From contig NZ_JARJHT010000003.1 of NCBI RefSeq assembly GCF_029269745.1, positions 186,001 through 250,000 of the forward strand: DNA of 64,000 bases. The letters are read 5' to 3'. Both the position numbers and the translations under genes were made by a program. This DNA is from Polluticoccus soli (GTDB taxonomy: Bacteria; Bacteroidota; Bacteroidia; Chitinophagales; Chitinophagaceae). Positions 8,470-16,946 of the stretch are shown one piece after another. The first letter of the stretch is position 1; every line of letters starts with the position of its first letter. The notes under the pieces are model-generated. The model did not search any database. It was not told the DNA's origin and saw nothing but the letters and a program-made list of their open reading frames with translations.

Positions 8470-10251
8470 TCAGGGCTTTGCCTTACAGATATTGAGCGTA
8501 TACATAGACGCATTCATTGGATTTCGGGTAGCCACGCTAAACTCATGATGTGCTATGGGAGGGAATACATAGCTGGTATCCAGCGCATCCAAATAATATC
8601 CCGGCACTACGAAATACTCTACGCCAAAGCTCCGCATGCCCGCAATAAGCGAATCCACCTGGCTTTGGTCTTTTGCAGAATAGGCAAGGTATTCTACCGC
8701 GAAGTTGTCTCTCGGTACTAACGCGCGTGAACGCAGTGCCGTAGATATCTTCACCCCCGGTGGCAGTGTTGAGTCTATCCAGCGGCTCTCGGCATAGCCA
8801 ACCGCATAAGAGCGCATAACCTCGTCGCGCCCTTTGTTGGTAAACAGTCCCGGAGCAAACGAATACACAGTGAACAATATTATCGGCAACATAGCCAGCA
8901 GTTGCACCCGCAGCCCTCCAAACAAAAGCTTTTGCCATTTGGATGCAGACAGGCTGGCAAAAAACAGCGGGGTTACCCAAAGTAAAGGCTCCATGAAAAA
9001 CCGTGCGGTAGGTTGTCCCAGCAAAATGGTAAACACAACGAAGAGCAACACGGTAAGCTTCTCTGCCCAGAAACCCCGCGAGAACAGGAATATGAAAATA
9101 ATAGCAGCGGCCAGCCCGATAACAGTAGTAAGCAATCCTAGTGACGAAGGAATGAACAGGTTGAGCGGCAAGGGGAATGCAGAGTCTGTAAACTCTCGCA
9201 AAAACAGCTGTAGGTGTACGGCAACCGGGTCCGGGTGAGCTCTAAAGCGCTCCAGCAGTGGTGATAACGGATCACCAAACCGGATAACTTTAAATACGTA
9301 TAGCGGAGCAAGGAAGACGATCGATACAAGGATGCCCGCAAACATATTTTGCGAAACGTGCGGCCAGCTTCTGTCCTTTACTATCAGCATCACCGCAATG
9401 ACTGCGGCGCTGATAATAAACGAGTATTTGATGCCAACGGCAAACACCAGCACGGCCCAAAACAGGAAGGTATACGGCTTGCGCAGATGACCATCGCGCT
9501 GCAGCAATGCATAAAATGCGAGCGAAGTGGCCACCATTCCCGTAAGTTGGTGTTTCTCGCCCGATACAAAAAACAACAGCAAGGGTATGCCCATGAACAC
9601 GGCCAGCAGGTCGAGGCGTGTTTTGCCATTGACAGGATCGGAATAAACACGCAACAGGTATCGAAATGCAAGGAACTGGATAAACGCACCCAGTTGCGGG
9701 TAGCCCGCGGCAACGCCCGGAAGGTTCAGCATTTCGCCGAAACCAAACATGCGAAAGTGCAGGTTGCGTGCATCGAAGAACAATCCACCGCTGCTCAACA
9801 TGTCAACAGGAACACCCAGGTGATAATCCAGCGAGTCGGCATCAGTGGGGGGCGCGAGACATACCAGGAAGAGCGCACCTGTTGTGATGTATATAGCTGT
9901 GCGGGTGATCTTGTCCCACCTGCTGCTGACAGGCATCCTGAACGGCTGCATGAATAAATGAATAGGCTGGAAGCTCCGCGTGCCTATAACGATGAGTACC
10001 GCAAACACGATAAACACGCAAGGGACCCTGCGCACCCATTCTACTTGTACCACTCCAGCCATGCCTGCCAATAACAGCAGCCACGACAGCATCAGCAGGC
10101 CGGTGAGAAAGTACATAGCACGGGCCAGTACCTCATCGGTCTTAAATATCCGGCGGCCCAACCAGTCGAACACGATGGCCATGCTACAACCTGCCGCCAC
10201 GGTCATGACAGTAGAGAGAAAAGCCGGTAAAAAGAATGCTGTTATATCCAT
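8470..10251 (-). CDS. Multispanning membrane protein, GT-C glycosyltransferase-like
   Basis: A 593-residue protein with about 12 hydrophobic segments across residues 1-490 and a soluble C-terminal part of about 100 residues. A conserved acidic patch, PPTDADSLDYHLG, sits in the first large loop after the third or fourth TM segment, as in GT-C enzymes that transfer sugars from polyprenyl phosphate carriers. I infer a role in surface glycan or lipid glycosylation but cannot name a substrate. It is transcribed away from the acyltransferase gene, with 204 bp between them, and may share surface-polysaccharide function with it. Confidence 0.6.
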   Translation of the reverse strand: MDITAFFLPAFLSTVMTVAAGCSMAIVFDWLGRRIFKTDEVLARAMYFLTGLLMLSWLLLLAGMAGVVQVEWVRRVPCVFIVFAVLIVIGTRSFQPIHLFMQPFRMPVSSRWDKITRTAIYITTGALFLVCLAPPTDADSLDYHLGVPVDMLSSGGLFFDARNLHFRMFGFGEMLNLPGVAAGYPQLGAFIQFLAFRYLLRVYSDPVNGKTRLDLLAVFMGIPLLLFFVSGEKHQLTGMVATSLAFYALLQRDGHLRKPYTFLFWAVLVFAVGIKYSFIISAAVIAVMLIVKDRSWPHVSQNMFAGILVSIVFLAPLYVFKVIRFGDPLSPLLERFRAHPDPVAVHLQLFLREFTDSAFPLPLNLFIPSSLGLLTTVIGLAAAIIFIFLFSRGFWAEKLTVLLFVVFTILLGQPTARFFMEPLLWVTPLFFASLSASKWQKLLFGGLRVQLLAMLPIILFTVYSFAPGLFTNKGRDEVMRSYAVGYAESRWIDSTLPPGVKISTALRSRALVPRDNFAVEYLAYSAKDQSQVDSLIAGMRSFGVEYFVVPGYYLDALDTSYVFPPIAHHEFSVATRNPMNASMYTLNICKAKP

Positions 10252-10455
10252 AAGGATTTAGACAAATATATACGCCGGCTGCAATAGGTAGGTAATGTCT
10301 TTATGCATCCTTAACAACCAGTTTGTAATTTATTGGGAATCATCATCTTTTTTATCTCGCTGGAATCGACCTGGTGAAGAAAACGGCCGGCAGAGGTCCG
10401 AATAAAGGGCAAAGACGCCCCCGGAGTGTCGCACACACCAACATAATTTTGCTGT

Positions 10456-11622
10456 ATGGACCCTGAAAAAAAACGCTACCAGTTCTTAGACAGCCTAAGG
10501 GGGCTGGCCGCGCTGTTGGTAGTGTTCCACCACATCTTTACGGGCAACATCGTAAGCCTGATGGAGCAGTACCATTTGAACGTTCCTGCATTCTTTCTAT
10601 ACAACTTCACGCATTCGGGTGTCGAGCTGTTTTTTGTGCTGAGTGGGGTGGTATTGCTGCGGCCCTATATACGCACGCAAAGAGCCGTCAACTTACGCCA
10701 GTTTTACTACCGCAGGTTTCGCAGGATATATCCGCCCTACCTTGGGGCTTTGGTCTTTAGTGCTTCTGTTATCTGGGTCATCCATGAGCAGCCAACATGG
10801 TATTCTAAGATCATCATCCCCTTCACTTTACAGGAGGCGATCTCGCAGGCGGCTATTTTCAATTTCGATTCGCAATACTACAACCTTGCCTGGTGGAGCC
10901 TGCAGATCGAAGTACTGTTTTACCTCTGCGTGCCGCCGATACTCTATCTGTTCTCCCGCAATGTGCGGTTCACCAGTCGCTCACTATGGACAGTTGTAAT
11001 GATCACCCTGCTGTGTACAACAGTGCTGCAGGTATACCTTACAGCTTATTACCCTTCTATATACTCATACAATCGTGTCGCACTGGTGCTGTACAAATTC
11101 ATCGACTATCCGGTGTGTTTCATACTGGGTGTGTACCTGGCCGCTACCGATAGCAGCCTGAAAGAAGCTGTTCACTTTATTGTTGCAGGCGTGTTGCTGG
11201 TCTTATTATCGTATGCCTACCTGCCAGTTCTATATACCGGCTACGGCTTCATATATGCAGGACTTATCATTTTTGCTTTTTACAGGGCACGGCTCAGGCA
11301 ATACCTTGAAAAGCCCTTGCTGATCTGGCTGGGTGAGCGTTCCTATTCACTATTTCTCACACATTTCTCGGTGCTGTACCTGATCAACTTTACCGTATCG
11401 CACTTTACACCCGGCCGCAACCTGGTATATGGATTTTTTACCCGGGCGCTGGCCTTGCCGCTCAGTCTTTTTGTAGCCATGCTGCTGTTTCATTTTGTAG
11501 AGCGGCGCTACGCTAAAGGCTTGCATACGGCTAATGCCTTCTGGCCATGGAATGCGCTACGACCTAAGGAACAGAAAGGCGAACAGGCACTTCCCGAAAC
11601 CGCAGGGACATCGATCGTTTAG
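10456..11622 (+). CDS. Acyltransferase 3 family membrane protein (OafA/YrhL-like)
   Basis: A 388-residue integral membrane protein of the acyltransferase 3 family, which moves acyl groups (often acetyl) onto surface glycans or lipids. The N-terminal block LDSLRGLAALLVVFHH carries the family R-x10-H motif (R15, H26), and GVELFFVLSG follows. About ten TM segments extend to residue 350, ending in a charged cytoplasmic tail. The sugar acceptor is unknown. A TAATTTTG element (10444-10451) lies five bases before the ATG. The FkbM gene downstream starts about 200 bp after the stop. Confidence 0.9.
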   Translation: MDPEKKRYQFLDSLRGLAALLVVFHHIFTGNIVSLMEQYHLNVPAFFLYNFTHSGVELFFVLSGVVLLRPYIRTQRAVNLRQFYYRRFRRIYPPYLGALVFSASVIWVIHEQPTWYSKIIIPFTLQEAISQAAIFNFDSQYYNLAWWSLQIEVLFYLCVPPILYLFSRNVRFTSRSLWTVVMITLLCTTVLQVYLTAYYPSIYSYNRVALVLYKFIDYPVCFILGVYLAATDSSLKEAVHFIVAGVLLVLLSYAYLPVLYTGYGFIYAGLIIFAFYRARLRQYLEKPLLIWLGERSYSLFLTHFSVLYLINFTVSHFTPGRNLVYGFFTRALALPLSLFVAMLLFHFVERRYAKGLHTANAFWPWNALRPKEQKGEQALPETAGTSIV

Positions 11623-11824
11623 CAGGCCGTCAAATGGGGTGATACCTTATCACTTCAAAATATCCAACGGGGCAACTCAAGAAGAGGTAGCTGTACTACA
11701 GTTTGGTACAAAGAATGTCGTTGCATCGAGATATATCTTTACAGTTAATTATAATTTATTTGTTATTGCCATAAAAAGCTTGAAATATCATGGCAACCGG
11801 GCAAAAAATCTCTATCTTAGGCGC

Positions 11825-12532
11825 ATGCAGAAACTTCTCAATTCATTTCGAAATTCATACGTATACTATATGATATCCAAGATGTTATCCATTTTGGAAA
11901 TGGAAGGATTTGTTGTGTCGTATGCGCAAGGTGCAGAGGATTTAATTATTAAGAAATTGCTTAGCAATAAAAAGAATGGCTTTTACCTCGACATCGGGTG
12001 TAATAACCCTATTCAAAACAGCAACACCTTTCGGTTATACCTGAAAGGGTGGAGGGGAATTTGTATCGACGGTAATGCCGACTTTATTAAAAGGTTCTCA
12101 AAAATCCGTAAACGAGATATCTGCCTGCATGCCATAGTCTCTGACGAACCACGGGCGGTTAGTTTTTATATCAACCATAAAAATCCGGGCATGTCATCTA
12201 TTGAAGAGCATGAAGCCCATTCCCGGTATCAGGCGCAGCCCGACCAAAAGATAGTTGAGATGCAGGCAGAGACATTGAACCAGATACTTGACAAGCACCT
12301 CGGCGGTAGGAATATAGACTTGCTGACCACTGATGTTGAAGGACACGATCTGAAGGTATTGCAGGGGCTCGATCTCAGCCGCTACCGTCCAACGGTCATT
12401 TGTGTTGAGTACCCCGGCAACATAATGCACGTAAGGGAATCTGAAATAACAACCTACCTGTCTAAGTACAATTATGAAGTAATAGCTATCGACAGTGAGA
12501 ATGTGTATTATAGGCAGGATCCCAGAAGCTAG
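11825..12532 (+). CDS. FkbM family methyltransferase
   Basis: The SAM-binding motif FYLDIGCN (53-60), the middle region RGICIDGNADF, and TTDVEGHD followed by LKVLQGLD are typical of FkbM methyltransferases, which O-methylate sugars or polyketide groups. The open frame runs back to 11534 inside the acyltransferase gene, but the first 97 residues there look unlike protein (basic, Pro/Ser/Arg-rich, out of family), so the ATG at 11825 (235 residues) is chosen; 11870 is an alternative. The gene is more AT-rich than its neighbours in its first 300 bases, which may indicate acquisition. It probably modifies a surface glycan. Confidence 0.85.
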   Translation: MQKLLNSFRNSYVYYMISKMLSILEMEGFVVSYAQGAEDLIIKKLLSNKKNGFYLDIGCNNPIQNSNTFRLYLKGWRGICIDGNADFIKRFSKIRKRDICLHAIVSDEPRAVSFYINHKNPGMSSIEEHEAHSRYQAQPDQKIVEMQAETLNQILDKHLGGRNIDLLTTDVEGHDLKVLQGLDLSRYRPTVICVEYPGNIMHVRESEITTYLSKYNYEVIAIDSENVYYRQDPRS

Positions 12533-12597
12533 AGTATATACGGGCCACTACACCGTGGAGCGCTGAACTTTTCTCCAAAATATCGCAGCTAAAACCG

Positions 12598-12605
12598 TAG
12601 TTTTG
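12598..12605 (+). promoter_or_regulatory. TAnnTTTG -7 element of the transketolase gene
   Basis: TAGTTTTG matches the Bacteroidota -7 consensus exactly and ends 21 bases before the ATG at 12627. A clear TTTG at -33 is not visible. Confidence 0.4.
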
Positions 12606-12626
12606 CGGCACAATTTCAACTCACAG

Positions 12627-13469
12627 ATGGAAATTAATGATCTGAAACAAGTAGCGGCGCAAGTACGCAGGGATATAGTAAGAATGGTACACGCCTGCCA
12701 GAGCGGCCACCCCGGTGGTTCTCTCGGTTGTACTGACTACCTCGTAGCGCTGTACTTCCACGCAATGAAGCACAACCCGAAAGAGTTTAGCATGGACGGC
12801 ATAGGTGAAGACCTGTTCTTCCTGTCTAACGGACACATCTCTCCGGTGTTTTACAGCGTGTTGGCTCGTTCAGGATATTTCCCTGTGCAGGAGCTGGCTA
12901 CCTTCCGCAAGCTGGATAGCAGGCTGCAGGGTCACCCTACCACGCACGAAGGTCTGCCTGGCGTACGTATCGCCAGCGGCTCACTGGGCCAGGGCCTGAG
13001 CGTAGCATCAGGTGCGGCACAAGCCAAGAAAATGAACAACGACAACACCGTGGTTTACTCGCTGCACGGCGATGGCGAACTGCAGGAAGGCCAGAACTGG
13101 GAAGCAATCATGTTTGCTGCTCACCATAAGCTGGACAACATGATCGCAGCTATTGACGTGAACGGTCAGCAGATCGACGGTCCTACCAAACTGGTAATGA
13201 ACCTGGGTTCAATAGGCGATAAGTTCACTGCATTTGGCTGGGATGTGATGGAAATGGACGGCAACAACATGGAAGAAGTTGTAAGCAAGCTGGCAGAAGC
13301 CAAAGGCCGCCTGGGTAAAGGCAAACCTGTTTGCATACTGATGCACACTGTAATGGGTAAGGGTGTTGACTTCATGGAAGGTACGCACGAATGGCATGGT
13401 ATCGCACCGAGCGACGCACAGCTGACACTGGCAGAAGCGCAGCTGCCTGCTACCCTGGGAGATTATTAA
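12627..13469 (+). CDS. Transketolase, N-terminal (TPP-binding) subunit
   Basis: A 280-residue protein equal to the first domain of transketolase. It has QSGHPGGSLG near residue 25, GSLGQGLS near 120, and the thiamine diphosphate motif starting GDGELQEGQNWE (about 147), closing with the conserved Asn in DVNGQQIDG. The ATG at 12627 is preferred to the TTG at 12603. Split transketolases need a second subunit with the pyrimidine-binding and C-terminal domains; that gene usually follows directly but is absent here, since the next gene is a lipoprotein after a terminator. The pair would act in the non-oxidative pentose phosphate pathway. Confidence 0.92.
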   Translation: MEINDLKQVAAQVRRDIVRMVHACQSGHPGGSLGCTDYLVALYFHAMKHNPKEFSMDGIGEDLFFLSNGHISPVFYSVLARSGYFPVQELATFRKLDSRLQGHPTTHEGLPGVRIASGSLGQGLSVASGAAQAKKMNNDNTVVYSLHGDGELQEGQNWEAIMFAAHHKLDNMIAAIDVNGQQIDGPTKLVMNLGSIGDKFTAFGWDVMEMDGNNMEEVVSKLAEAKGRLGKGKPVCILMHTVMGKGVDFMEGTHEWHGIAPSDAQLTLAEAQLPATLGDY

Positions 13470-13490
13470 TAGAACGCTTTATTATATTTG

Positions 13491-13525
13491 AAAGCCCCCC
13501 CGCAACTGCGGGGGGCTTTTTATTT
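13491..13525 (+). terminator. Strong intrinsic terminator after transketolase subunit
   Basis: AAAGCCCCCC and GGGGGGCTTTTT flank a short loop, with a T-run, 22 bases after the stop codon. Confidence 0.88.
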
Positions 13526-13533
13526 GGCATGGC

Positions 13534-13564
13534 GTTTGGTTATTTTAACTCTGTAAAACCAAAC
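13534..13564 (+). promoter_or_regulatory. Palindromic operator-like site upstream of lipoprotein 1
   Basis: GTTTGGTT and AACCAAAC are perfect inverted arms separated by 15 bases, ending one base before the ATG. The same arms (TTTGGTT, AACCAAA; 11-base spacer) precede the third lipoprotein at 14770-14794. It could be an operator or a structured leader. Confidence 0.4.
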
Positions 13565-13565
13565 T

Positions 13566-13946
13566 ATGAATAAGTACTTCTTATACCCTGCGCTGGCAAT
13601 ATGCCTGCTGGCCTCTTGCAAAAAGTCTGACGAGAAAAAACTGGTTGGCGTCTGGAAAGCAACGGCGATGGCTATCGACACCAATGGTAATGGCGTAATG
13701 GATACTCAGGAAAAATGGGACGAATCCGCAAACAACTGGGGCTATGCTTTTAAGAAAGGCGGCGATGTAGAAGTGAATGCGGGACTAACCCACCTTGGCA
13801 CATGGCAATTGAAAAATGGTATCCTGACAATCACAGCTGCAACATCGAAAGATTTCAAGGTGCTAACACTCAACAGCACAGACCTGACACTGGAATGGTC
13901 AGACGAGTACGGCGAAAAGAACTGGGAAGTACTCAAAAAACAATAA
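13566..13946 (+). CDS. Small lipocalin-like lipoprotein with EF-hand-like loop (1 of 4)
   Basis: A 126-residue lipoprotein with a lipobox Cys at residue 18 (LLASC). The mature part is a short beta-rich domain beginning KKLVGVWKA, similar to the lipocalin-like small lipoproteins common in Bacteroidota. Residues 38-49, DTNGNGVMDTQE, fit the EF-hand loop positions (acidic or Asn at 1, 3, 5, 9; Gly at 6; Glu at 12). Three related genes follow. Function is unknown; ligand or calcium binding in the outer membrane or periplasm is an inference. It has its own terminator at 13967. Confidence 0.8.
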   Translation: MNKYFLYPALAICLLASCKKSDEKKLVGVWKATAMAIDTNGNGVMDTQEKWDESANNWGYAFKKGGDVEVNAGLTHLGTWQLKNGILTITAATSKDFKVLTLNSTDLTLEWSDEYGEKNWEVLKKQ

Positions 13947-13966
13947 CCACTTGCAATATAGTCATG

Positions 13967-13991
13967 AGCCCCACACCGTGGGGCTTTTTTA
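13967..13991 (+). terminator. Intrinsic terminator
   Basis: AGCCCCAC and GTGGGGCT form a stem with a short loop, followed by six Ts. Confidence 0.85.
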
Positions 13992-14261
13992 TTTCTAATA
14001 CGTTCCACCGCCTCTTTCCATTCGTTGTACCAAACCGCAGTTTCGCAGGACGAAAACTGCATTTAACAAAATGTGACAAATCAAGCAGGAGGGGTTTCAG
14101 AAATTCGCTGAACCAAACCCGATCAACCAGCCTGACCATAACGGATAACAAAAAGGCGGCCCGGCCCCTACCTAAACTACTATGATATTGACACCTACCC
14201 TATCTCACCAAACCAGGTGAGCAATACTTTACTCCTAACAGCTTTTGTGTCGAAAATGATG
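13992..14261. other. Gene-poor spacer between lipoproteins 1 and 2
   Basis: About 270 bases without a convincing gene on either strand. Short frames here lack lipobox or domain similarity to the flanking paralogues, so I do not see a decayed fifth copy. Nothing regulatory was recognised. Confidence 0.4.
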
Positions 14262-14292
14262 TGCCTCCCTTCGCGGGAGGCCTTCTTATTTT
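14262..14292 (+). terminator. Hairpin, terminator-like
   Basis: GCCTCCC and GGGAGGC pair around TTCGC and are followed by CTTCTTATTTT. It lies 40 bases upstream of lipoprotein 2 with no gene directly before it, so it may end an unrecognised transcript or act as a leader structure. Confidence 0.45.
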
Positions 14293-14331
14293 AGGCCGGC
14301 GTTTGTTAGCTTTTTCCCCTATAATTGCCCT

Positions 14332-14757
14332 ATGAACAAATTGTTTGTGCCTTTGATACTTGCGATCTGCCTGCTGGCAGCATCGTGCACTAAGAATAAT
14401 AGAAAAGAAGTTGAAGAGAAGCTGGTTGGCACATGGCTGATGAAGACCAACGGAAGCGATGTGAATGGCAATGGCACCTATGATGCCATTGAACGCACCC
14501 CTCACGATAGCACCGAAAGTAAGGTCACGCTAACGTTTAAGAACGACGGAACATTTCTGCAGGTAAACCAATACTTCTCGCCGGGCTCTACTAAAAACTA
14601 CCCGGGCAAATGGGAACTGCAAAAGAACAGTACCCAAAAACTTAATATGGTGTTTGATGATGGTATGGCCATAGAGGCCGGCATCGAAGTGTTGACAGAC
14701 AAAGAGTTTGTGATGGAACACATGCACGGACTTTGGAATGGGTATGTGAGGCAATAA
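14332..14757 (+). CDS. Small lipocalin-like lipoprotein with EF-hand-like loop (2 of 4)
   Basis: A 141-residue lipoprotein with lipobox Cys at residue 19 (LAASC). The domain start EEKLVGTWLM aligns with the first paralogue, and residues 43-54, DVNGNGTYDAIE, again fill all EF-hand loop positions. The rest is beta-rich with conserved FKNDGTF and KWELQ segments, as in lipocalin-like folds where a residual strand set forms a small barrel. Function unknown. It lies 47 bases before the third copy and could share its transcript. Confidence 0.8.
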   Translation: MNKLFVPLILAICLLAASCTKNNRKEVEEKLVGTWLMKTNGSDVNGNGTYDAIERTPHDSTESKVTLTFKNDGTFLQVNQYFSPGSTKNYPGKWELQKNSTQKLNMVFDDGMAIEAGIEVLTDKEFVMEHMHGLWNGYVRQ

Positions 14758-14769
14758 TCTGGTACAGTA

Positions 14770-14794
14770 TTTGGTTATTGATACTTAAACCAAA
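14770..14794 (+). promoter_or_regulatory. Palindromic operator-like site upstream of lipoprotein 3
   Basis: TTTGGTT and AACCAAA arms with an 11-base spacer, nine bases before the ATG. The arms are shared with the site at 13534-13564. Confidence 0.38.
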
Positions 14795-14803
14795 CAACTA
14801 CTT

Positions 14804-15208
14804 ATGACCAGGTTCCTGATCTACCCCGCTTTAGCTATCTGCCTGCTGGCCGCCTGCAAAAAGTCTGACAACAAGAAACTGACCGGCAACTGGCTGCTGA
14901 CACAGTATGCCGAAGACAGCAACAGCAATAAGGTGATGGACGACTCTGAAATACGGAACGTTCCCGCTTCGCCCATGATGAACACCGTGTACACTTTTAA
15001 AAGCGGAGATAAGATAGACATCCTTTGGGGTGATGTAATGGAAAGCGGTACCTGGGACCTGAAAGACGATGACAAGAAACTGGAGATAACGCTACCCTCA
15101 TCGCGTGTGCTCAGTTACAAGGTAGTGGTGCTAGACGATAAGAAGCTGACCCTCGAACAGGAGGTTGCTAACAACATGCTTTACTGGCAAACATTCACCA
15201 AGCAATAG
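14804..15208 (+). CDS. Small lipocalin-like lipoprotein with EF-hand-like loop (3 of 4)
   Basis: A 134-residue lipoprotein. Its signal peptide, including YPALAICLLA and the Cys at residue 18, is nearly identical to that of the first paralogue, which points to recent duplication. Residues 38-49, DSNSNKVMDDSE, keep the metal-ligand positions of the loop, but the position-6 Gly is replaced by Lys. The C-terminal half has WDLKDDDKKLEITL, matching the final strands of the family. Function unknown. A terminator follows. Confidence 0.8.
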   Translation: MTRFLIYPALAICLLAACKKSDNKKLTGNWLLTQYAEDSNSNKVMDDSEIRNVPASPMMNTVYTFKSGDKIDILWGDVMESGTWDLKDDDKKLEITLPSSRVLSYKVVVLDDKKLTLEQEVANNMLYWQTFTKQ

Positions 15209-15226
15209 CTTGAAATGATATCAATA

Positions 15227-15254
15227 AGAAAGCCTCGCATCAGCGAGGCTTTCA
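15227..15254 (+). terminator. Intrinsic terminator-like hairpin
   Basis: GAAAGCCTCGC and GCGAGGCTTTC pair around a short loop; the downstream T-tract is short. Confidence 0.7.
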
Positions 15255-15352
15255 CAATTCTGCAGTAGTTAGATCTAGTGAACTCACAGTACTGTCAAAA
15301 AATATGGCTGGTTGTAGGCACTCCTAAAAATCTACCTAGTTTTATAACCACT

Positions 15353-15772
15353 ATGAGATCCTTTGCACTTCTATTTGCTATAGTTACAATTACATCCTGC
15401 AAGAAAGCCCCCAGCCGTCAAGAGCCTGTAGTTGGACTCTGGAAACTGGCACAAAGCGGCTTCGATAGGGACGGCAACCAGATGCTGGACGGCAACGAAA
15501 TACTCTTCCCGGCTGATAGTACTGACTACTGCGTTTACAACTTCATGGCCAGTTCCCGGCTTGATGTATTGGAACGATACAAAGGAACTGTAAGGACAGA
15601 TACAGGCTGGCAGTGGGTAGTGAATGAGCGCCTGGACAGTATGGCTATTAATACGCATACTGAATTTGCAGGCACTACCTGGCGTAGCTTTCGTGTGTTA
15701 TCGTACGACCCTACGCGATTTGTATTACGTGGCAATTACAATGACATCCTGACCTTTGAAAGAAGCCAATAA
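15353..15772 (+). CDS. Small lipoprotein with EF-hand-like loop (4 of 4)
   Basis: The ATG at 15353 gives 139 residues with a proper lipoprotein signal and Cys at residue 16 (ITSC). The frame is open back to 15278, but that extension is not signal-like. The mature part starts EPVVGLWKL like its three upstream relatives, and residues 38-49, DRDGNQMLDGNE, form the loop with Asp at positions 1 and 3 and Glu at 12. The remainder has diverged most of the four. Function unknown. It ends at a shared bidirectional terminator. Confidence 0.75.
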   Translation: MRSFALLFAIVTITSCKKAPSRQEPVVGLWKLAQSGFDRDGNQMLDGNEILFPADSTDYCVYNFMASSRLDVLERYKGTVRTDTGWQWVVNERLDSMAINTHTEFAGTTWRSFRVLSYDPTRFVLRGNYNDILTFERSQ

Positions 15773-15775
15773 AAT

Positions 15776-15805
15776 AAAAAGCCCCGCAACTTGCGGGGCT
15801 TTTTA
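15776..15805. terminator. Bidirectional intrinsic terminator
   Basis: AAAAAGCCCCGCAA and TTGCGGGGCTTTTT form a perfect stem with A and T tracts on each side, between convergent genes. Confidence 0.9.
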
Positions 15806-15806
15806 C

Positions 15807-16946
15807 TTATTTCAATATCTCGCGGGAGATAACCAGTTTTTGTATTTCTGATGTTCCTTCGCCGATGGTACACAGCTTGCTGTCGCGGTAGAATTTCTCT
15901 ACAGGGAAGTCTTTGGTGTAGCCGTAGCCACCGAAGATCTGTACTGCTTCAACCGAGTTTTGTACTGCTACTTCTGAAGCATAGTACTTAGCCATGGCGC
16001 TTTCTTTGGTCATAGCCACGCCGCGGTTCTTCATATCGGCAGCCTGGTAGATCAGCATTTTAGATACTTCGATCTTGGTAGCCATGTCTGCCAGCTTGAA
16101 GGCGATAGCCTGGAAGTTAGAGATAGGCTGATCGAACTGCTGGCGCTCTTTGCTATATTTCAGAGAAGCTTCGTAAGCACCTTCTGCAATACCCAGAGAC
16201 AGTGCAGCGATTGAGATACGGCCACCATCCAGCACTTTCATAGCCTGGCGGAAACCATCACCTACTTCGCCCATACGTTGTGCGTCAGAGATGCGGCAGT
16301 TGTCAAACACCAGTTCTGCAGTTTCTGAAGCACGCATACCCAGTTTATTTTCTTTCTTGCCAGCTGTAAAGCCCGGTGTACCACGCTCAACGATGAAGGC
16401 TGTCACGTTGCTCTTGGCACGTGGTTCGCCGGTGCGGGCCAGTACTACTGCTACATCGCCGCTGATACCGTGGGTGATCCAGTTCTTGGTACCATTCAGT
16501 GTCCAGTCATCGCCATCGCGTACGGCAGTGCAGCGCATGTTGCCGGCGTCGCTGCCGGTATTGGCTTCTGTCAGGCCCCATGCACCTATAAATTCAGCTG
16601 TTGCCAGCTTAGGCAGGTATTTCTTCTTTTGCTCTTCGTTGCCGAAGTACAGGATGTGACCGGTGCACAGTGAGTTGTGCGCCGCTACCGACAGACCGAT
16701 AGAACCACATACTTTAGCGATCTCGCTCACCACGGTCACGTACTCGAAGTAGCCCAGGCCGCTTCCGCCATATTCGGTTGGTACCAGTACGCCCATGAGG
16801 CCCAGCTGGCCCATTTGCTTGAACAGGTCGACAGGGAATTTTTGCGCCTCATCCCATTCCATCATTTTGGGACGGATGTTCTTGTTGGCGAAATCGCGGA
16901 TCATTTCAGCGATCTGCACTTGAGTATCAGTATATTGAAAGTCCAT
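15807..16946 (-). CDS. Acyl-CoA dehydrogenase, short-chain (butyryl-CoA type)
   Basis: A 379-residue flavoenzyme of full family length that oxidises acyl-CoA to trans-2-enoyl-CoA in fatty acid beta-oxidation, passing electrons to ETF. Seen are the N-terminal helical domain, the FAD/substrate segment GAWGLTEANTGSDAG (about 122-136), the middle barrel, and the C-terminal helices with RQQFDQPISNFQ and FGGYGY. The catalytic Glu is in IGEGTSEIQ near the end. Chain-length preference is inferred from overall resemblance only. It stands alone with its own terminator. Confidence 0.93.
   Translation of the reverse strand: MDFQYTDTQVQIAEMIRDFANKNIRPKMMEWDEAQKFPVDLFKQMGQLGLMGVLVPTEYGGSGLGYFEYVTVVSEIAKVCGSIGLSVAAHNSLCTGHILYFGNEEQKKKYLPKLATAEFIGAWGLTEANTGSDAGNMRCTAVRDGDDWTLNGTKNWITHGISGDVAVVLARTGEPRAKSNVTAFIVERGTPGFTAGKKENKLGMRASETAELVFDNCRISDAQRMGEVGDGFRQAMKVLDGGRISIAALSLGIAEGAYEASLKYSKERQQFDQPISNFQAIAFKLADMATKIEVSKMLIYQAADMKNRGVAMTKESAMAKYYASEVAVQNSVEAVQIFGGYGYTKDFPVEKFYRDSKLCTIGEGTSEIQKLVISREILK

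Noticed and set aside
8364-8513. An N-terminal extension of the TolC-like gene
   Set aside because: It overlaps the end of the upstream gene and lacks a signal peptide, whereas the start at 8363 gives a typical one.
10444-10451. TAATTTTG as evidence for leaderless transcription of the acyltransferase gene
   Set aside because: The -7 box matches and lies five bases before the ATG, but no TTTG exists at the required distance in the GC-rich upstream DNA, so a promoter cannot be claimed.
11534-11824. An extension of the FkbM frame into the acyltransferase gene
   Set aside because: The added 97 residues are basic and unlike the family, and they overlap a clear coding end in another frame; the internal ATG gives a normal-length enzyme.
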